Part shown: positions 50,766-60,601 of the stretch, piece by piece | Numbering within the stretch: position 1 is the stretch's first letter | Layout of the letters: every line of letters begins with the position of its first letter | Source: Nannochloropsis oceanica | Lineage: Eukaryota > Sar > Eustigmatophyceae > Eustigmatales > Monodopsidaceae | NCBI GenBank assembly: GCA_004519485.1 | Contig: CP038115.1 | Coordinates: 124,001 to 188,000, forward strand | Reading direction: 5' to 3' | DNA length: 64,000 nt | The notes under the pieces: generated by a model | The model's database searches: none | The model's input: only the letters and a program-made list of their open reading frames with translations | What the model was told of the DNA's origin: nothing | Made by a program: the position numbers and the translations under genes

Positions 50766-52922
50766 TTATTTGAAGTGCCGCATCATCTTCCGAAGAATCG
50801 TCCTATTGTCTTCATTAGGCGGTAAGTTAGGCTCTTCACTCTCCCTCCCACCTCCCTTGCCTCTTTCTCCCCCCTTCTCCCTACCCCCATTCCTTCGACT
50901 GCTCCTCCGCGGTGGCGACCGTACCCGAGGACTCGCAGCAGAAGTAGCAGCAGCAGCTGCAGCAGCTGCAGCAGCGCCGCGCTCGCGTGTGTTGCCCCTC
51001 CCTTCTATTTTTGCCCTGCTTTGTCTGCTTCCTCTCCCTCCTCCTCCTCCCCCTCTTCCTCCTCCTTCCCCACAACTTTCTTCCCCTCCTCTATGATTTC
51101 TTTTTCCTTTAATACCTCCCTTGACTTTGTCTTCAGCTGTCAAAGGGACGGCGGTTTCCCACCTCGAAACCCGCTCCCGCTTACTGCTGTCATTCCCTCC
51201 TCCACGTAGGTTACTCGGGAGAGGAGAGGAGGAGGAGGGGGAGGAGGAGGACTGGAGGAAGAAGGGAGAGGGGAGTACTTCCACCTTGGTGGGTGGGGGT
51301 AGGACCAAGGGGGAGGCCGAGTCACCACCACCACCGGCAGCAGCAGGAGGAGGAGCAGGAGGACCCTGTAGCTGTCGGGTAAGCTCAGCGTGCTTTTCTA
51401 CTTCTTCCGTTAGTGCTTGCCTCCTTTGATGGAAGTGATAGAGCTGCATGTTGGCTGTGACGACCCTCAGGACCTGCTGCTGCGTGGCTACTGCTGCTCG
51501 ATCCCTCGTTACCTTCACCTCGGGTAGCCCAGCCCCTCCTTCTCCTTCCCCCAACACGGCCTGTTGGGCTTCAAGGAGCTGCCATAGTTCGATTGAAAGT
51601 TGTGCACCTACTTGGCGTCGCTCTCTTTCGCAGGCGAGGGCTAGTGCGTGTCGCTCTTGCTCGAGCTGCTTGTGGAAAGAGGGAGGGATCGAGGGGAGGG
51701 AGGAAAGCTGTTGTTGGGCTTGCGCGTGGCGGAGGGCGAGGCGTTGAGCGGCTTCGGCGTGTTTGTCGTCCAAATGGGTCACGATAGTGGAGGCGAGTTG
51801 CTGCTTCATGGCTTGGATGAGCCATTGGCCTTCTATGATGTCCAGGATGGTGGGGTCGGCCAGCAGGGCCTTAACTGACTCGAGGGTGGAGTCGCTGAGG
51901 CCTGTCCCATAGGCGTCTTCCATATTGAGAAGGGCTTCAGTGGTGAAGAGCAAAGGGGGTGGCTCAAGGTCTGTTGATTGGGGTGGTGGTAGCTGGGAGG
52001 GCGGAGGAAGGAGTGTGGCGGTTGCTGCTGTTGGTCCTGCTGTTGATGATGCTGTTGCTATCCTTGCTGTTTCTGGCATTATCGCTGCTGCTGCGATTCC
52101 TGCTTTTGTTTCTGTTGAAACCTCGTTCATCGTGTCGATCTGTGACTGATGACTGTCTGGTGCAGGAAGGTGAAAGTCAGCAGCCTCAGCCCCCGCCACA
52201 GCAGCTAGGACGCGCGCGACGGCATCGTCTACTGGAGCTACTGCTGTCTCTGCTTCTTCCTCTGCCGTTGGTGTTGCCGGCTGTAATTCATCTACCTCCA
52301 TCATTGTGGATGACTCTGCTGCCGCCTCGTCAACCTTACCGTCCTGCTGTCCCTCCTTTTGCTTGTGCACTTCTTCCTTTCCTTCCTCCTCCTCTTCCTC
52401 AGGCACATTAAGCATAGCCTTGAGATGCGCCACCGTCTCAATCCCCTCCGTCCCCCCCCCTCCTTTCGCCTTGAGCGCCTCCAAGAACTCGGCCCAAATC
52501 ACATCCCGCTCAGACTTGCTCACCAGTACCTCCACCGCCCTCAAGTACACTTTTTGCGCGTTGGCGAACTTGCCTCGTTCCCGACAAAAGCGTCCGTACT
52601 CCACCCACAACTTGGGGGCCTTCTCTCCAATCACATCAGTAGTGGCGCTTTCGAATACCTTGACTGCCTGCTTCCACTGCCGCAAGCGCCGCTCAAACGC
52701 CGCATAAGCAAGCCACAGGTCCACCAGCCCCTCTTCGTAGGGGCGACGACTCTCGGCGGACAAGGGGGGGCTGGCTTCATCCAATAGACGGGAGTACTCG
52801 TCCGCCCACGCCGACAATGTCTCCTCCCACAGCTTGCGGGCATCCTCCACACCGGTTGAGGCCAGCACACCCTCCACCTGTGCCTCGACACCGGGCAGGT
52901 CAAAGGCGGCAGAGGTGCTCAT
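50766..52922 (-). CDS. HAT-repeat protein, probable RNA-processing factor
   Basis: Intronless, 718 residues. Residues ~20-165 contain HAT-type helices (LWLAYAAFERRLRQWKQAVK; PKLWVEYGRFCRERGKFANA followed by QKVYLRAVEVL). Such repeats occur in Prp39, Clf1/Crooked neck, SART3 and cleavage factors. A low-complexity Glu/Ala/Pro stretch follows. Helices at about 380-540 are rich in Gln and Ala (LRHAQAQQQLSSLP). The C-terminal ~150 residues are Gly/Arg/Glu/Lys-rich, with KRERVSRWETAVP. No RRM was seen. A spliceosomal or 3'-end factor is inferred from the HAT helices and basic tail; I cannot name the orthologue. Start ATG at 52920-52922. Confidence 0.7.
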   Translation of the reverse strand: MSTSAAFDLPGVEAQVEGVLASTGVEDARKLWEETLSAWADEYSRLLDEASPPLSAESRRPYEEGLVDLWLAYAAFERRLRQWKQAVKVFESATTDVIGEKAPKLWVEYGRFCRERGKFANAQKVYLRAVEVLVSKSERDVIWAEFLEALKAKGGGGTEGIETVAHLKAMLNVPEEEEEEGKEEVHKQKEGQQDGKVDEAAAESSTMMEVDELQPATPTAEEEAETAVAPVDDAVARVLAAVAGAEAADFHLPAPDSHQSQIDTMNEVSTETKAGIAAAAIMPETARIATASSTAGPTAATATLLPPPSQLPPPQSTDLEPPPLLFTTEALLNMEDAYGTGLSDSTLESVKALLADPTILDIIEGQWLIQAMKQQLASTIVTHLDDKHAEAAQRLALRHAQAQQQLSSLPSIPPSFHKQLEQERHALALACERERRQVGAQLSIELWQLLEAQQAVLGEGEGGAGLPEVKVTRDRAAVATQQQVLRVVTANMQLYHFHQRRQALTEEVEKHAELTRQLQGPPAPPPAAAGGGGDSASPLVLPPPTKVEVLPSPFFLQSSSSPSSSSPLPSNLRGGGNDSSKRERVSRWETAVPLTAEDKVKGGIKGKRNHRGGEESCGEGGGRGGGGGGRGSRQSRAKIEGRGNTRERGAAAAAAAAAATSAASPRVRSPPRRSSRRNGGREKGGERGKGGGRESEEPNLPPNEDNRTILRKMMRHFK

Positions 52923-53359
52923 TGCTTGCTTAGATGAAATGAGGGGGCGTTAATGGACGTTGACGGAAAAGGAGGTCGAGGTGCCGTACTGGTTGGTGTG
53001 TGGATGCCTTGTGCTGCACCAAGCGACCGCTGGGAAATAATGCCAGCGTGCTGCACCTGCGGTGCTGTGTGGTGGTGGGTGAGGGATGGGGTGAGGCCAT
53101 GGTTGACTGGGAACAGGAGAATTCCGGGGAAGACCGGAAGACCTCTCGCGACTCGCCCGCACTGAAAATTAAACGCTTGCCCATGTTTGTCCCTCTCGAC
53201 TACTGACAAAACACTACGCATCCATACACGCAGACAACAAGAAGGAATTAATCGCTGTCTTCCCTGCCAGCCAGATCCCATTCCGTGGTCCAGCCAGTCT
53301 CTATATCACCATCTTCATCACTTCACGCCCAAACTCACCAATACACAGCACACACACCC
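52923..53359. other. divergent spacer, HAT protein / secreted protein
   Basis: 437 bp between divergent starts. No separate gene seen. Confidence 0.5.
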
Positions 53360-54094
53360 ATGCCAGCCTCCTCAAGAAGAGGTGCCCTCCCTGCTACCTC
53401 CATGATCCTCTTCCTCGCCGTCCTCCTCCTCTTACAGACTGTCGTCCGCGCATGCCTACCCCTGGACGGTATGAACGCGGGCGTGACGCTCAACAGGGGC
53501 ACACATGTCTGCGTCGTCCTCTCCACACCCGAGTGGGTAGATGGCACTAGCAACTACTCCCGCCTGGCCTTTACGCCCAACGTGGACAAGTTTGCGCGAC
53601 TGCAATTTTCAGACACCTACTCAAACGTTCCGATGGGGGGCATCACGGATTTATACGGGCCCAACGTGGCCGTGCACGTGGAGAGCATGGGTGTGACTTC
53701 TTTTCAAAAGCTCTACCGGCAGGAGGACCCTCTGGGCCGGACATTCCCCATCTTGACTGCCATAATTAATCTGGACCGTGGCGTCGTGACGGGCATCACC
53801 TTCGATAATGGCTGTGTGCTTTGCAACAATAGCGACCGGTGCGTGGAGAACACGTACGATTTCCTGGGGGAGCTGTACTCGGGTGTGGGAGCCACCTCGG
53901 ATTGCTTCTTGACAGACGCCGAGTGCGCGGCCAATACTCAGGCCGACCCCAGGGCCTGTCAGCTCACTGTATACGTGACGTGGACGGGCACAGATGCCAA
54001 GGGTAACTTCTTGACGAGTTCCAGCCGTCGCTTTTCGCTTTTTAGTTCTTACTCTGTTAATTCTTATGTGAATGGTTTGGTGAAGGGCGTCTAA
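53360..54094 (+). CDS. secreted Cys-containing protein, unrecognised
   Basis: Intronless, 244 residues from the ATG at 53360. A positively charged start and a hydrophobic core (MILFLAVLLLLQTVVRA) form a signal peptide, with cleavage likely after VRA. The mature part has about eight Cys, possible N-glycosylation sites (NYS, NNS) and no membrane segment, so it is probably secreted or lumenal. Segments such as FTPNVDKFARLQFSD and CVLCNNSDRCVENTYDFLGE show a regular protein, but I recognise no family. The open frame extends upstream without an ATG. Confidence 0.72.
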   Translation: MPASSRRGALPATSMILFLAVLLLLQTVVRACLPLDGMNAGVTLNRGTHVCVVLSTPEWVDGTSNYSRLAFTPNVDKFARLQFSDTYSNVPMGGITDLYGPNVAVHVESMGVTSFQKLYRQEDPLGRTFPILTAIINLDRGVVTGITFDNGCVLCNNSDRCVENTYDFLGELYSGVGATSDCFLTDAECAANTQADPRACQLTVYVTWTGTDAKGNFLTSSSRRFSLFSSYSVNSYVNGLVKGV

Positions 54095-54397
54095 GACAGC
54101 GTTTCTCTTCGGGAGGAATGATGAGGGAAAGGATAGTAGAAGGATGGAGGAAAGTGTTTGGCTTGTCATATATTTGTATTCAACTAATGCTCTTTCATCT
54201 CTTCGAAAGAAGTGAAAATAAAGAAAGAAAGAAAGACACTTGTTTTAAGTCGTGCTTTTCTTTATTCGTTTCATATATGTCGTTATTTTCAGATTGCATC
54301 CAGCCTTAACTGACTTAACTACCTATCTATATTACAATCCGCACGATTCATAAGGTGCACACGACTGCACCTACCTACCTAACTGGAGAGGGAACGC
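54095..54397. other. convergent spacer, secreted protein / DnaJ
   Basis: About 300 bases of 3' flanks, AT-rich, no gene. Confidence 0.5.
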
Positions 54398-56110
54398 CTA
54401 CTTCCTCCCTTGCTGCTTCTTCCATTTCTTCCTGTGATATTGTTGCTGTTGCTGCTGCTGCTGCTGCCACCTATTCGCCACAACATTCTTTAGCGTGCTC
54501 CCCGCCTTCTTCATCAAGCCCTGCAACCGCACAGCACCCTTCTTCAGTCCAGGCAAGCAATGCTTGGTGAAGGCGACCAATGCCTTGAAGCCCGACCTCC
54601 ACTGCCTCAACAAGGGGACAAGCACCCGCCGCCCGAGCGCCTGCAACACTTGCTGCGAGTCCATTCTCTCCCCAGGACAACCTCGACTCGCCCAGATGCA
54701 CTCCTCCTCTTCCTCCTTTTCCGCCTCTCCTTCCTCTCCCTCCTGGTGCTGCTGCTGCAGCCTTGCAATGGACCTCAGCACCAGATTTCCGTCCTTCCCC
54801 GACAGCGACAGCACGTATTCGTAATCACTCAGATCATCATCCAAGTACGGTCCACCCACTTCCTCCGTTGATCTCCACAACAACAAAGTTCCCCCACTTA
54901 AGGGGCCACCTCCCAACGCCCACAGCTCCACCCTTCCCTGCCTCGATACAGTGGCTGCTAGGCGGCTATTCTGCAGCAGCTGCTGCCGCCCCCGTCGCCG
55001 CTGTTGCTTCGCCAACACCTTTTCAGGGTCACCTTTGTCCTCGTCCTTGTCATCCTCCTCCTCGGACTCCCAAACTCTTTCCCCGCCCGGCATATTTCTC
55101 GAAACCACCAGCCTCCCTTCCCTTGGGTCGACGTAGCAGGCGTACAGCCCGTTTGAGGAAAGCAGATGCTCCCCCACCTCCAGCGTTTCCTCCATGCGCA
55201 ATACATACAAGACAGTGGACACAATTTCTCCGGCGCGGATCCCAGGTGGTGATAGAGGCGACGGACGCTGGTGCAGCTTTTCTCTCCTTCCTCCTCCTTC
55301 TCCTCCTCCTCCTCTTCCTCCTCTTCCTCCTACACCTCTACTTGGAAGTTCCGTCGTCTCCACCTCAATCCGGCCATTGTTAAAGACCCGTTGAGTGCGC
55401 AAATACTCATGTCCTCCCAGGACATACCGCTCCTCCTCTTCAAACACCACTCTTTCCTCCTTGCCCCCCATCTCATCCTCCCCCTCGTCATAGTAATCTG
55501 CTACCAGATCCTCCAACCCACCCCCTCCACCGCCACCCGCAAAAAATTGCTCAAAGAGCTGAAACGGGTCCGAAAATACCCATTCTTCCCCGCCATCCCA
55601 ACCGCCCCATTCCGAATAACGCCCACCACCCATTTCTTCCGTGCCTCCGAAGTCAAAGCCCCCCTCAAAGTGGAATTGGTGACCTCCGCGGTGCTGCTCC
55701 CGGAAGCGGACCTCTTGCTCGTCGCGCTGCCGAGCCAAGTCATACTCTCGGCGCCTGTTGGCGTCGGAGAGGGTTTCGTAAGCCTCTGCGATGGCAGCAA
55801 AGATGCGGGCCGCCTCTTCTTTTTGCTCGGGCTTTACCTTGTCTGGGTGGTATTGCAGGGCCAGCTTTCTGTATGCTTTCTTCACGTCCGCGGGCAAGGC
55901 ATCCGGTGTGAGCTTTAGCACTTCGTAGAAGCTGTCGCGTTCTTTATGTTGCTGCTGTCTTTGTGCTGCTGCCACAGGAAGGAATAGGAGGAAGTGGAGC
56001 ATGCAAATGAGGAAGAGGAGCTGATACAGCAGTTTCTTATGCCTCCGCCCTTGTGGTTGTCGCTCAGCTTCAGCACCAGCAGCCCTCACTCGCCTCCTTC
56101 TTGTTTTCAT
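54398..56110 (-). CDS. membrane-anchored DnaJ (J-domain) protein, probably ER
   Basis: Intronless from the ATG at 56108-56110, 570 residues. A basic N-terminus is followed by a hydrophobic signal anchor (residues 27-49) and then a J domain at about 58-125 ([24 protein letters not shown] with HPD at 88-90, [17 protein letters not shown]). A Gly/Phe/Glu-rich region ([15 protein letters not shown]) comes next, then an acidic linker and a C-terminal part I do not recognise, ending in poly-Gln and a Lys-rich tail. J proteins stimulate Hsp70 ATPase; the anchor suggests the partner is BiP in the ER lumen. There is no Cys-rich zinc domain. The frame is open for 32 more codons upstream, including another ATG. 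Confidence 0.88.
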   Translation of the reverse strand: MKTRRRRVRAAGAEAERQPQGRRHKKLLYQLLFLICMLHFLLFLPVAAAQRQQQHKERDSFYEVLKLTPDALPADVKKAYRKLALQYHPDKVKPEQKEEAARIFAAIAEAYETLSDANRRREYDLARQRDEQEVRFREQHRGGHQFHFEGGFDFGGTEEMGGGRYSEWGGWDGGEEWVFSDPFQLFEQFFAGGGGGGGLEDLVADYYDEGEDEMGGKEERVVFEEEERYVLGGHEYLRTQRVFNNGRIEVETTELPSRGVGGRGGRGGGGEGGGRREKLHQRPSPLSPPGIRAGEIVSTVLYVLRMEETLEVGEHLLSSNGLYACYVDPREGRLVVSRNMPGGERVWESEEEDDKDEDKGDPEKVLAKQQRRRGRQQLLQNSRLAATVSRQGRVELWALGGGPLSGGTLLLWRSTEEVGGPYLDDDLSDYEYVLSLSGKDGNLVLRSIARLQQQHQEGEEGEAEKEEEEECIWASRGCPGERMDSQQVLQALGRRVLVPLLRQWRSGFKALVAFTKHCLPGLKKGAVRLQGLMKKAGSTLKNVVANRWQQQQQQQQQYHRKKWKKQQGRK

Positions 56111-56288
56111 ATCTGTGTTATGTGTTGAGGCTGCGTTGTAAGGGTTGTCATCAAGAAAAAAATAGCGCATTAGGCAAAAGTGGTTGCCACTCACCCCACG
56201 CCTCATCCCACGCCCTTCAGTCCTTACACCAACTCAAGTCACAATTACCACCAGTACATCCAACGACACAGGTGCTTGTGCTCACAGC
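56111..56288. promoter_or_regulatory. short bidirectional promoter region
   Basis: Only 178 bp lie between the divergent starts of the DnaJ gene (56110, -) and the acid phosphatase gene (56289, +), so both promoters must sit here or overlap the genes. Call based on position alone. Confidence 0.45.
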
Positions 56289-57890
56289 ATGCTGCGCGCT
56301 CGGATCGGGGGAGGCAGCCTGGCGTCTCATACGGGGGGCCGGGGCCCTGCAGGCAGTGTGGAGGGGCGCGACCGGCCAATTACCACGCGGATGGCAGCGT
56401 GGAGTTTGGCAGGCTGCAGCGCGCTGCTTTTTATGTGGTTGCTCCTGTCGCCAAGACCGCTGGGTGGGGGATCCGCCTTAAACCTTAAGGGGATCAACGA
56501 GTGGTCATATTGTCAGGCTCCTCTCAAGGGCGATGAGGGAGTCTTGCCCGCAGAGGCACGTCCTCGGGAGCTAAAGCAAGTCCAGTTAGTCATACGGCAC
56601 GGAGATCGCTCGCCCATAACCAAGTTGACCACACCTCCGCTGGACTTTGACTGCAAAATCAAGGACCCCGCAATGCGTCTGGTGGCGGAGCTCGTGCGGG
56701 AACGCTTCCACGTCGCTGGCATCCAGGGCAAGGCGTCTCTCGATTACCTCACACGGGCCTTGCTTCTTCCTACTAACGACTCGCAACAAACAATTTTTTC
56801 CGGTTTGGGAAAGGGAGCAGGCAAGAACACCGCTGGTGGGGAGGACCAGGCTTGCTTTCCTGGTCAGTTGACGGAACGAGGCGTCCGACAGCAGGTCTTC
56901 AACGGCCAATACTTGCAAGAGAGGTATGGGAAGGCTTTGGGCGTGACGGATATTGAGACAGAGGTGTATTTCCGCAGCACCAACTATCCCCGAACCTTTA
57001 TCTCGGGCGCGGCGTTGCTGCTCAACTTTTTGGCACCCCTGGTCCCGGACCGCTTGCCGGTGATTGTGCAGGAGGATAACAACAAGGAGGCTCTTTTCGG
57101 GAGGGGTCTGATCGGTGCCTCCCGTGCGCGCAACGTAGACCCATTCGAGAGTCCCAATGACGAGCGAGGGCCGTGCGAGGTCGCCTTTAAACTGGGGGCT
57201 CAGCAAGAGAAGGCGTTTTCAATTGACGCTGAACTAGAGCAAGCTTTCTTTGAAGAGCTCAATCTCACGCCCGCCGCAGAGGCAGAAGCACGGCTTTTGT
57301 CCGTGGCGGATGCGACGGATCCATTGATGGGAATGGCGTGTTACAAGCACCCTTTGCCAGTACATAGGAGTTTAGTGCGTAGTCTGAAGAAGGAGACGGA
57401 TCGCATGTTTTGTGAGCGGTACGCGGGGGCGGAGGGCGGTAGGGAGGGGACACGGTTGGGGATGCAACCCTTCCTTCAAGAAGTTTTGGGACGGTTTCAG
57501 AACTATGGAACGACGAAGCTAAAGCTTGCCCTGTACTCGGCCCATGACACTGTCCTTTCCCCCTTGCTTGGTGCCCTAGACGTGCTAGACAAGCATTGCT
57601 ACTGGCCACCGTATGCCAGCCGGGTTGTCTTTGAGATGTGGGGCCCGCCCGCGAGGCCAGAAGGCCGGGCGCAGGAGAAGGAGGGAGGTAGTGAAGAAGA
57701 CTCGGTCCGCATATTGTATAATGGCGAGGTGGTGTCGCGGAGAAGTTTGCACTGCCCAGGGTACAAAGCCAAGGGCAGGAATGAAGAAGTCTTATTTATG
57801 GAGGAAGAGACCCTTCTTCCGCTTGGGTGCCTTCAAGAATATATTGAAGGCATGTCCATTCTGGGCGAAGAAAAATTTGCGTGCGTGTAA
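56289..57890 (+). CDS. histidine acid phosphatase, single-pass membrane type
   Basis: Intronless, 533 residues from the ATG at 56289. A hydrophobic segment near residues 38-55 (LAGCSALLFMWLLL) makes a type II signal anchor. The catalytic RHGDRSP (Arg103, His104) and the distal HD motif in SAHDTVLSPLLGAL (His419, Asp420) define the histidine phosphatase branch 2. Other family segments are LTERGVRQQVFNGQYLQERY and EVYFRSTNYPRTFISGAALL. The membrane-anchored layout resembles the Golgi PXYLP1/ACP2-like group, so a lumenal phosphatase is likely; the substrate is unknown. Confidence 0.9.
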   Translation: MLRARIGGGSLASHTGGRGPAGSVEGRDRPITTRMAAWSLAGCSALLFMWLLLSPRPLGGGSALNLKGINEWSYCQAPLKGDEGVLPAEARPRELKQVQLVIRHGDRSPITKLTTPPLDFDCKIKDPAMRLVAELVRERFHVAGIQGKASLDYLTRALLLPTNDSQQTIFSGLGKGAGKNTAGGEDQACFPGQLTERGVRQQVFNGQYLQERYGKALGVTDIETEVYFRSTNYPRTFISGAALLLNFLAPLVPDRLPVIVQEDNNKEALFGRGLIGASRARNVDPFESPNDERGPCEVAFKLGAQQEKAFSIDAELEQAFFEELNLTPAAEAEARLLSVADATDPLMGMACYKHPLPVHRSLVRSLKKETDRMFCERYAGAEGGREGTRLGMQPFLQEVLGRFQNYGTTKLKLALYSAHDTVLSPLLGALDVLDKHCYWPPYASRVVFEMWGPPARPEGRAQEKEGGSEEDSVRILYNGEVVSRRSLHCPGYKAKGRNEEVLFMEEETLLPLGCLQEYIEGMSILGEEKFACV

Positions 57891-58645
57891 AATAAATCTT
57901 GCGCGAGGATTTGCTCGTGCGGCAAAAATATAACCAGCTTGGTTGGAAAAAAATCCCATCCAAGAAAGACGAGGAGCGAGGGATGGGAAAAAGAAAAGCA
58001 CACTGTAATTTAATCAAGTGAAAAGCAGTCACACATATTGGTGTAGCTCTATCCTACCGGAGAGGAATCTTGGTATTTTCATTTGATTGTTTTTTTAAGA
58101 GATCGATAGTAACCATAACCAGTAGTGGCAGCAGCAGCAGCAGCAGCAGCGGGATGCTCTGCTTCCCGGCGCTCGCTCCTCTGTTTGCCTTATCTCCTTT
58201 CTTGTTCTAGATTTCCTCCCTGCGTCTCGCTTCTTCGCTGCCCAAGTGCCCTTGTATTTTAAAGTACGAGCAGCATCACAGCAAGCACCTCGCCGTCATC
58301 ATGTCGTTGACTGAGGTACTCCTGACAGGCATAAGATGTGACGACTGCTACAGCTTCACCCCCAGCGTCCGGGCCTACTAGGAATCCTTCTTATGTCCAC
58401 TCACGGACACGCCAGAACCCTAACCTCCTGGATAATTGGAGCATTGGAGTGAGAGTCGAAAAATCGAAGGCACAATTAGGACAGAAAAATATTTCAATTC
58501 TCGACAATTTAATTTAAAAGTACAGTAAATAAAATGGAGAGTGAGGACATTGACGATGTTGACAATTGATGATTCAGTTTATTTAGAGAGGCAGTGCTAA
58601 TGAGACGACTCGAAATACATGTAACCCTTACCATTCTTCTACAGT
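57891..58645. other. convergent spacer, acid phosphatase / permease
   Basis: About 0.75 kb with an AGC run at about 58127-58151 and AT-rich parts. I looked here for the missing C-terminal half of the permease on the minus strand and did not find it. A 26-codon frame at 58302 (+) is too short to support. Confidence 0.5.
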
Positions 58646-60546
58646 TCACTTGGGATTGATGATAGACATGTATGTCGGAGCCGCACAAGCCTCAGAATGA
58701 TTTAAGTGCATAAAACCTGGTATCCTGCTCATGGGGTGTGATGCTCTGTATGGTACATCGTCGGACTGCTTCCCTCCCTGGGAAGCAGTCCGACGATGTA
58801 CCATACAGAGCATCAGAGAGGGAGGGAGGGAGGGAGGGAGGGAGGGCCTAAGTACCTGCAGCGCGCCAAAATCCACGTGGTTGTATAGGGAGGGATCGAC
58901 GGTGCTGGTGCCTGCGAGGAGGAGGGCAGCGAAACAGGCGACTACTCCCACAACCACCACGTTATTGAAGTTCTCGAGGGTTCTGAGGGATGGAGGGAGG
59001 GAGGGGAGGGTGGGCGTAGGATAGGAGAGGGAGGGACGTGAAAATGTCGGCTCGAGGGACGGGGGGAAGGAGGGGGGGAGGGAGGGAGGGAGGGAGGGAG
59101 GGGGCGTACCGTTGGTTAGCTCCCACAAAAAGCGCGGCCATGGCGGCAGTGAAGGCGGCCAGGGGAGGGAGGGTAGGAGGGAGGGAAGAAGGGAGGGCAA
59201 GCCCGTGCAGGCTCGGAAGGAGGTGGGCAAAACCATCCAACAAGGCACCGCCCTAGGGAGGGAGGGAGGGAGAAGGGGGGAGGAGAAGGGGTGAGCATGA
59301 CGTGGCGGGAACACGTTAGATCGAATCAAGAGGGGGTCAGGGAGGGAGGGAGGGAGGGAGGTAGGTAGGTACCTGTGAGATATACGCGGCGAGGAGGAAG
59401 TATTGGAAGATAGTGAAGACCCCAAAGGCCAGGGATGCTAATCCCTTTCCTACGGTCGCCCCCGCGATCTTCAAGTAGGAAGCATGGGCGCTCGATCCTG
59501 AGGGAGGAAGGGAGGAAGGAAGGGAGGGAGGGAGGGAGGGAGGGAGGGGTGAGCAATCATAAGCCGGGGCTTACCTCCCTCCCTCCCTCCCTCCCTACCT
59601 ACCCTTGCTGTTGATGCACACCTCCCCAATAAGGAGGCCGGAGGCAGCGCAGTAGGCCCATACACTCAATATTGCCATGGACGAAGGCAGGATGCCCGTG
59701 TGCACCGTCACCGAAGGGAGGGCAAGCACCCCTGAGGGAGGGAGGGAGGGAGGGAGGGGTGAGCAAACTATGTATTGCTTCGGAACCTTCCTCCCTCCCT
59801 TCCTTCCTTCCTCCTCACCAACCGCAATCATGTACCATGTGCACCCACCCTCCCTCCCTCCCTCCCTCCCTCCCTCTTTCCTCACCCGCTCCAATCATGC
59901 ACCCGGCGATCAAGGCTGCGCTGCTAACCACCCCTGCCGCAGGGAGAGGCAAAGCTGACGCCATCGCTGTCGTCATCGTCATCATCCGTTGCTTTATGTC
60001 CAGATCTTGGAGCTCGCTTATCATGTCCTCCAGGCCTCGCCCTAGGTGATCGAAGGAAGGACCGCTTTTCAATCGTGCCTCTGGGCGAGGGGGGAAAGGG
60101 AGGGAGGGAGGGAGGGAGGGAGGGACGAGGTTACAAAGTGTTTGGTTCACTTATGCAACCGTGAGTGTCCCTCATCGCTTTACCTCCCATGACTCCACGT
60201 TGCAGAAACATGTCTGAGCCAAACCGCAGGCCGTCGCTTTGTTCTTCATTGGCCTGGCGATAAAATTATTATTAATATGTTTTTATGCATTTTGAGTGCT
60301 TTTGATATTCCCTCTCCAAATTTTCAACACCAGAAAGACGGAGAAGTATTCGCCACTCTCGACTGTAATTTTGTACAGATGGAAGTCCGTTCGCTGCTTT
60401 TTAGTGAATCCGAACATATTCCACTATTCTTCCTGACCTCCCCTGGCCCTTGGATGCCACTAAGGTGAGTAAACGACCTGTGTGGAGTGGTGTTGCATCT
60501 GTTTCTCTCGAAGAACGATGCAGCTTTCCGCGCCGTCTGCATGCAT
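58646..60546 (-). CDS. aromatic amino-acid (Trp/Tyr) permease family protein, C-terminally shortened
   Basis: Proposed exons: 60546..60478, 60253..60184, 60080..59886, 59731..59603, 59497..59373, 59252..59110, 58982..58856, 58765..58646. All borders are GT-AG with matching phases; 325 residues result. The core matches the Trp/Tyr permease family: SAALIAGCMIGAGVLALPSV, GILPSSMAILSVWAYCAASG, GLLIGEVCINSK, FQYFLLAAYISQGGALLDGF and LENFNNVVVVGVVACFAALL. These permeases are usually 10-11-helix carriers of ~400 residues or more. Here the family match stops after about helix 5-6, and the last exon (SDDVPYRASHPMSRIPGFMH ...) does not resemble the expected next part. The gene therefore looks broken or rearranged at its 3' end, exactly at a long inverted repeat. 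Exons 2-7 are convincing; exons 1 and 8 are less certain. Confidence 0.72.
58739..58815. repeat. perfect 36-bp inverted repeat with 5-base loop
   Basis: 58739-58774 and 58780-58815 are exact reverse complements, separated by TCCCT. The arm nearer the gene's end contains the proposed last splice acceptor (AAGCAG|TCC on the minus strand) and the first ~27 bases of the last permease exon; the other arm lies in the preceding intron. A TCCC/GGGA tract begins directly beside it (about 58817). A real foldback insertion or inverted duplication, or a snap-back artefact of cloning or sequencing, could each explain it. Confidence 0.9.
58817..60125. repeat. GGGA/TCCC tetranucleotide tracts in permease introns
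   Basis: Tracts of GGGA (+ strand) or TCCC lie at about 58817-58847, 58992-59010, 59078-59101, 59257-59270, 59339-59362, 59520-59549, 59572-59596, 59736-59758, 59847-59877 and 60098-60124. They fall within introns 2-7 of the permease gene, next to splice sites, with GGGA and TCCC tracts in opposite orientation inside introns 3 and 4. Introns 3, 4 and 5 also share the string TGCTCACCCC before the tract at their 3' ends. Confidence 0.85.
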
Positions 60547-60601
60547 TCTAGGCGGACTTTTGGCGGCACTTCCATTTCTACGTCGACTTCCTCCCCCTCC
60601 G

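Noticed and set aside
54763-55918. Plus-strand frames opposite the DnaJ gene
   Set aside because: Low-complexity antisense frames of the Gly/Glu/Gln-rich DnaJ coding sequence.
58302-58380. 26-codon frame starting MSLTEVLLTG
   Set aside because: Too short, no convincing splice partner, and no recognised similarity.
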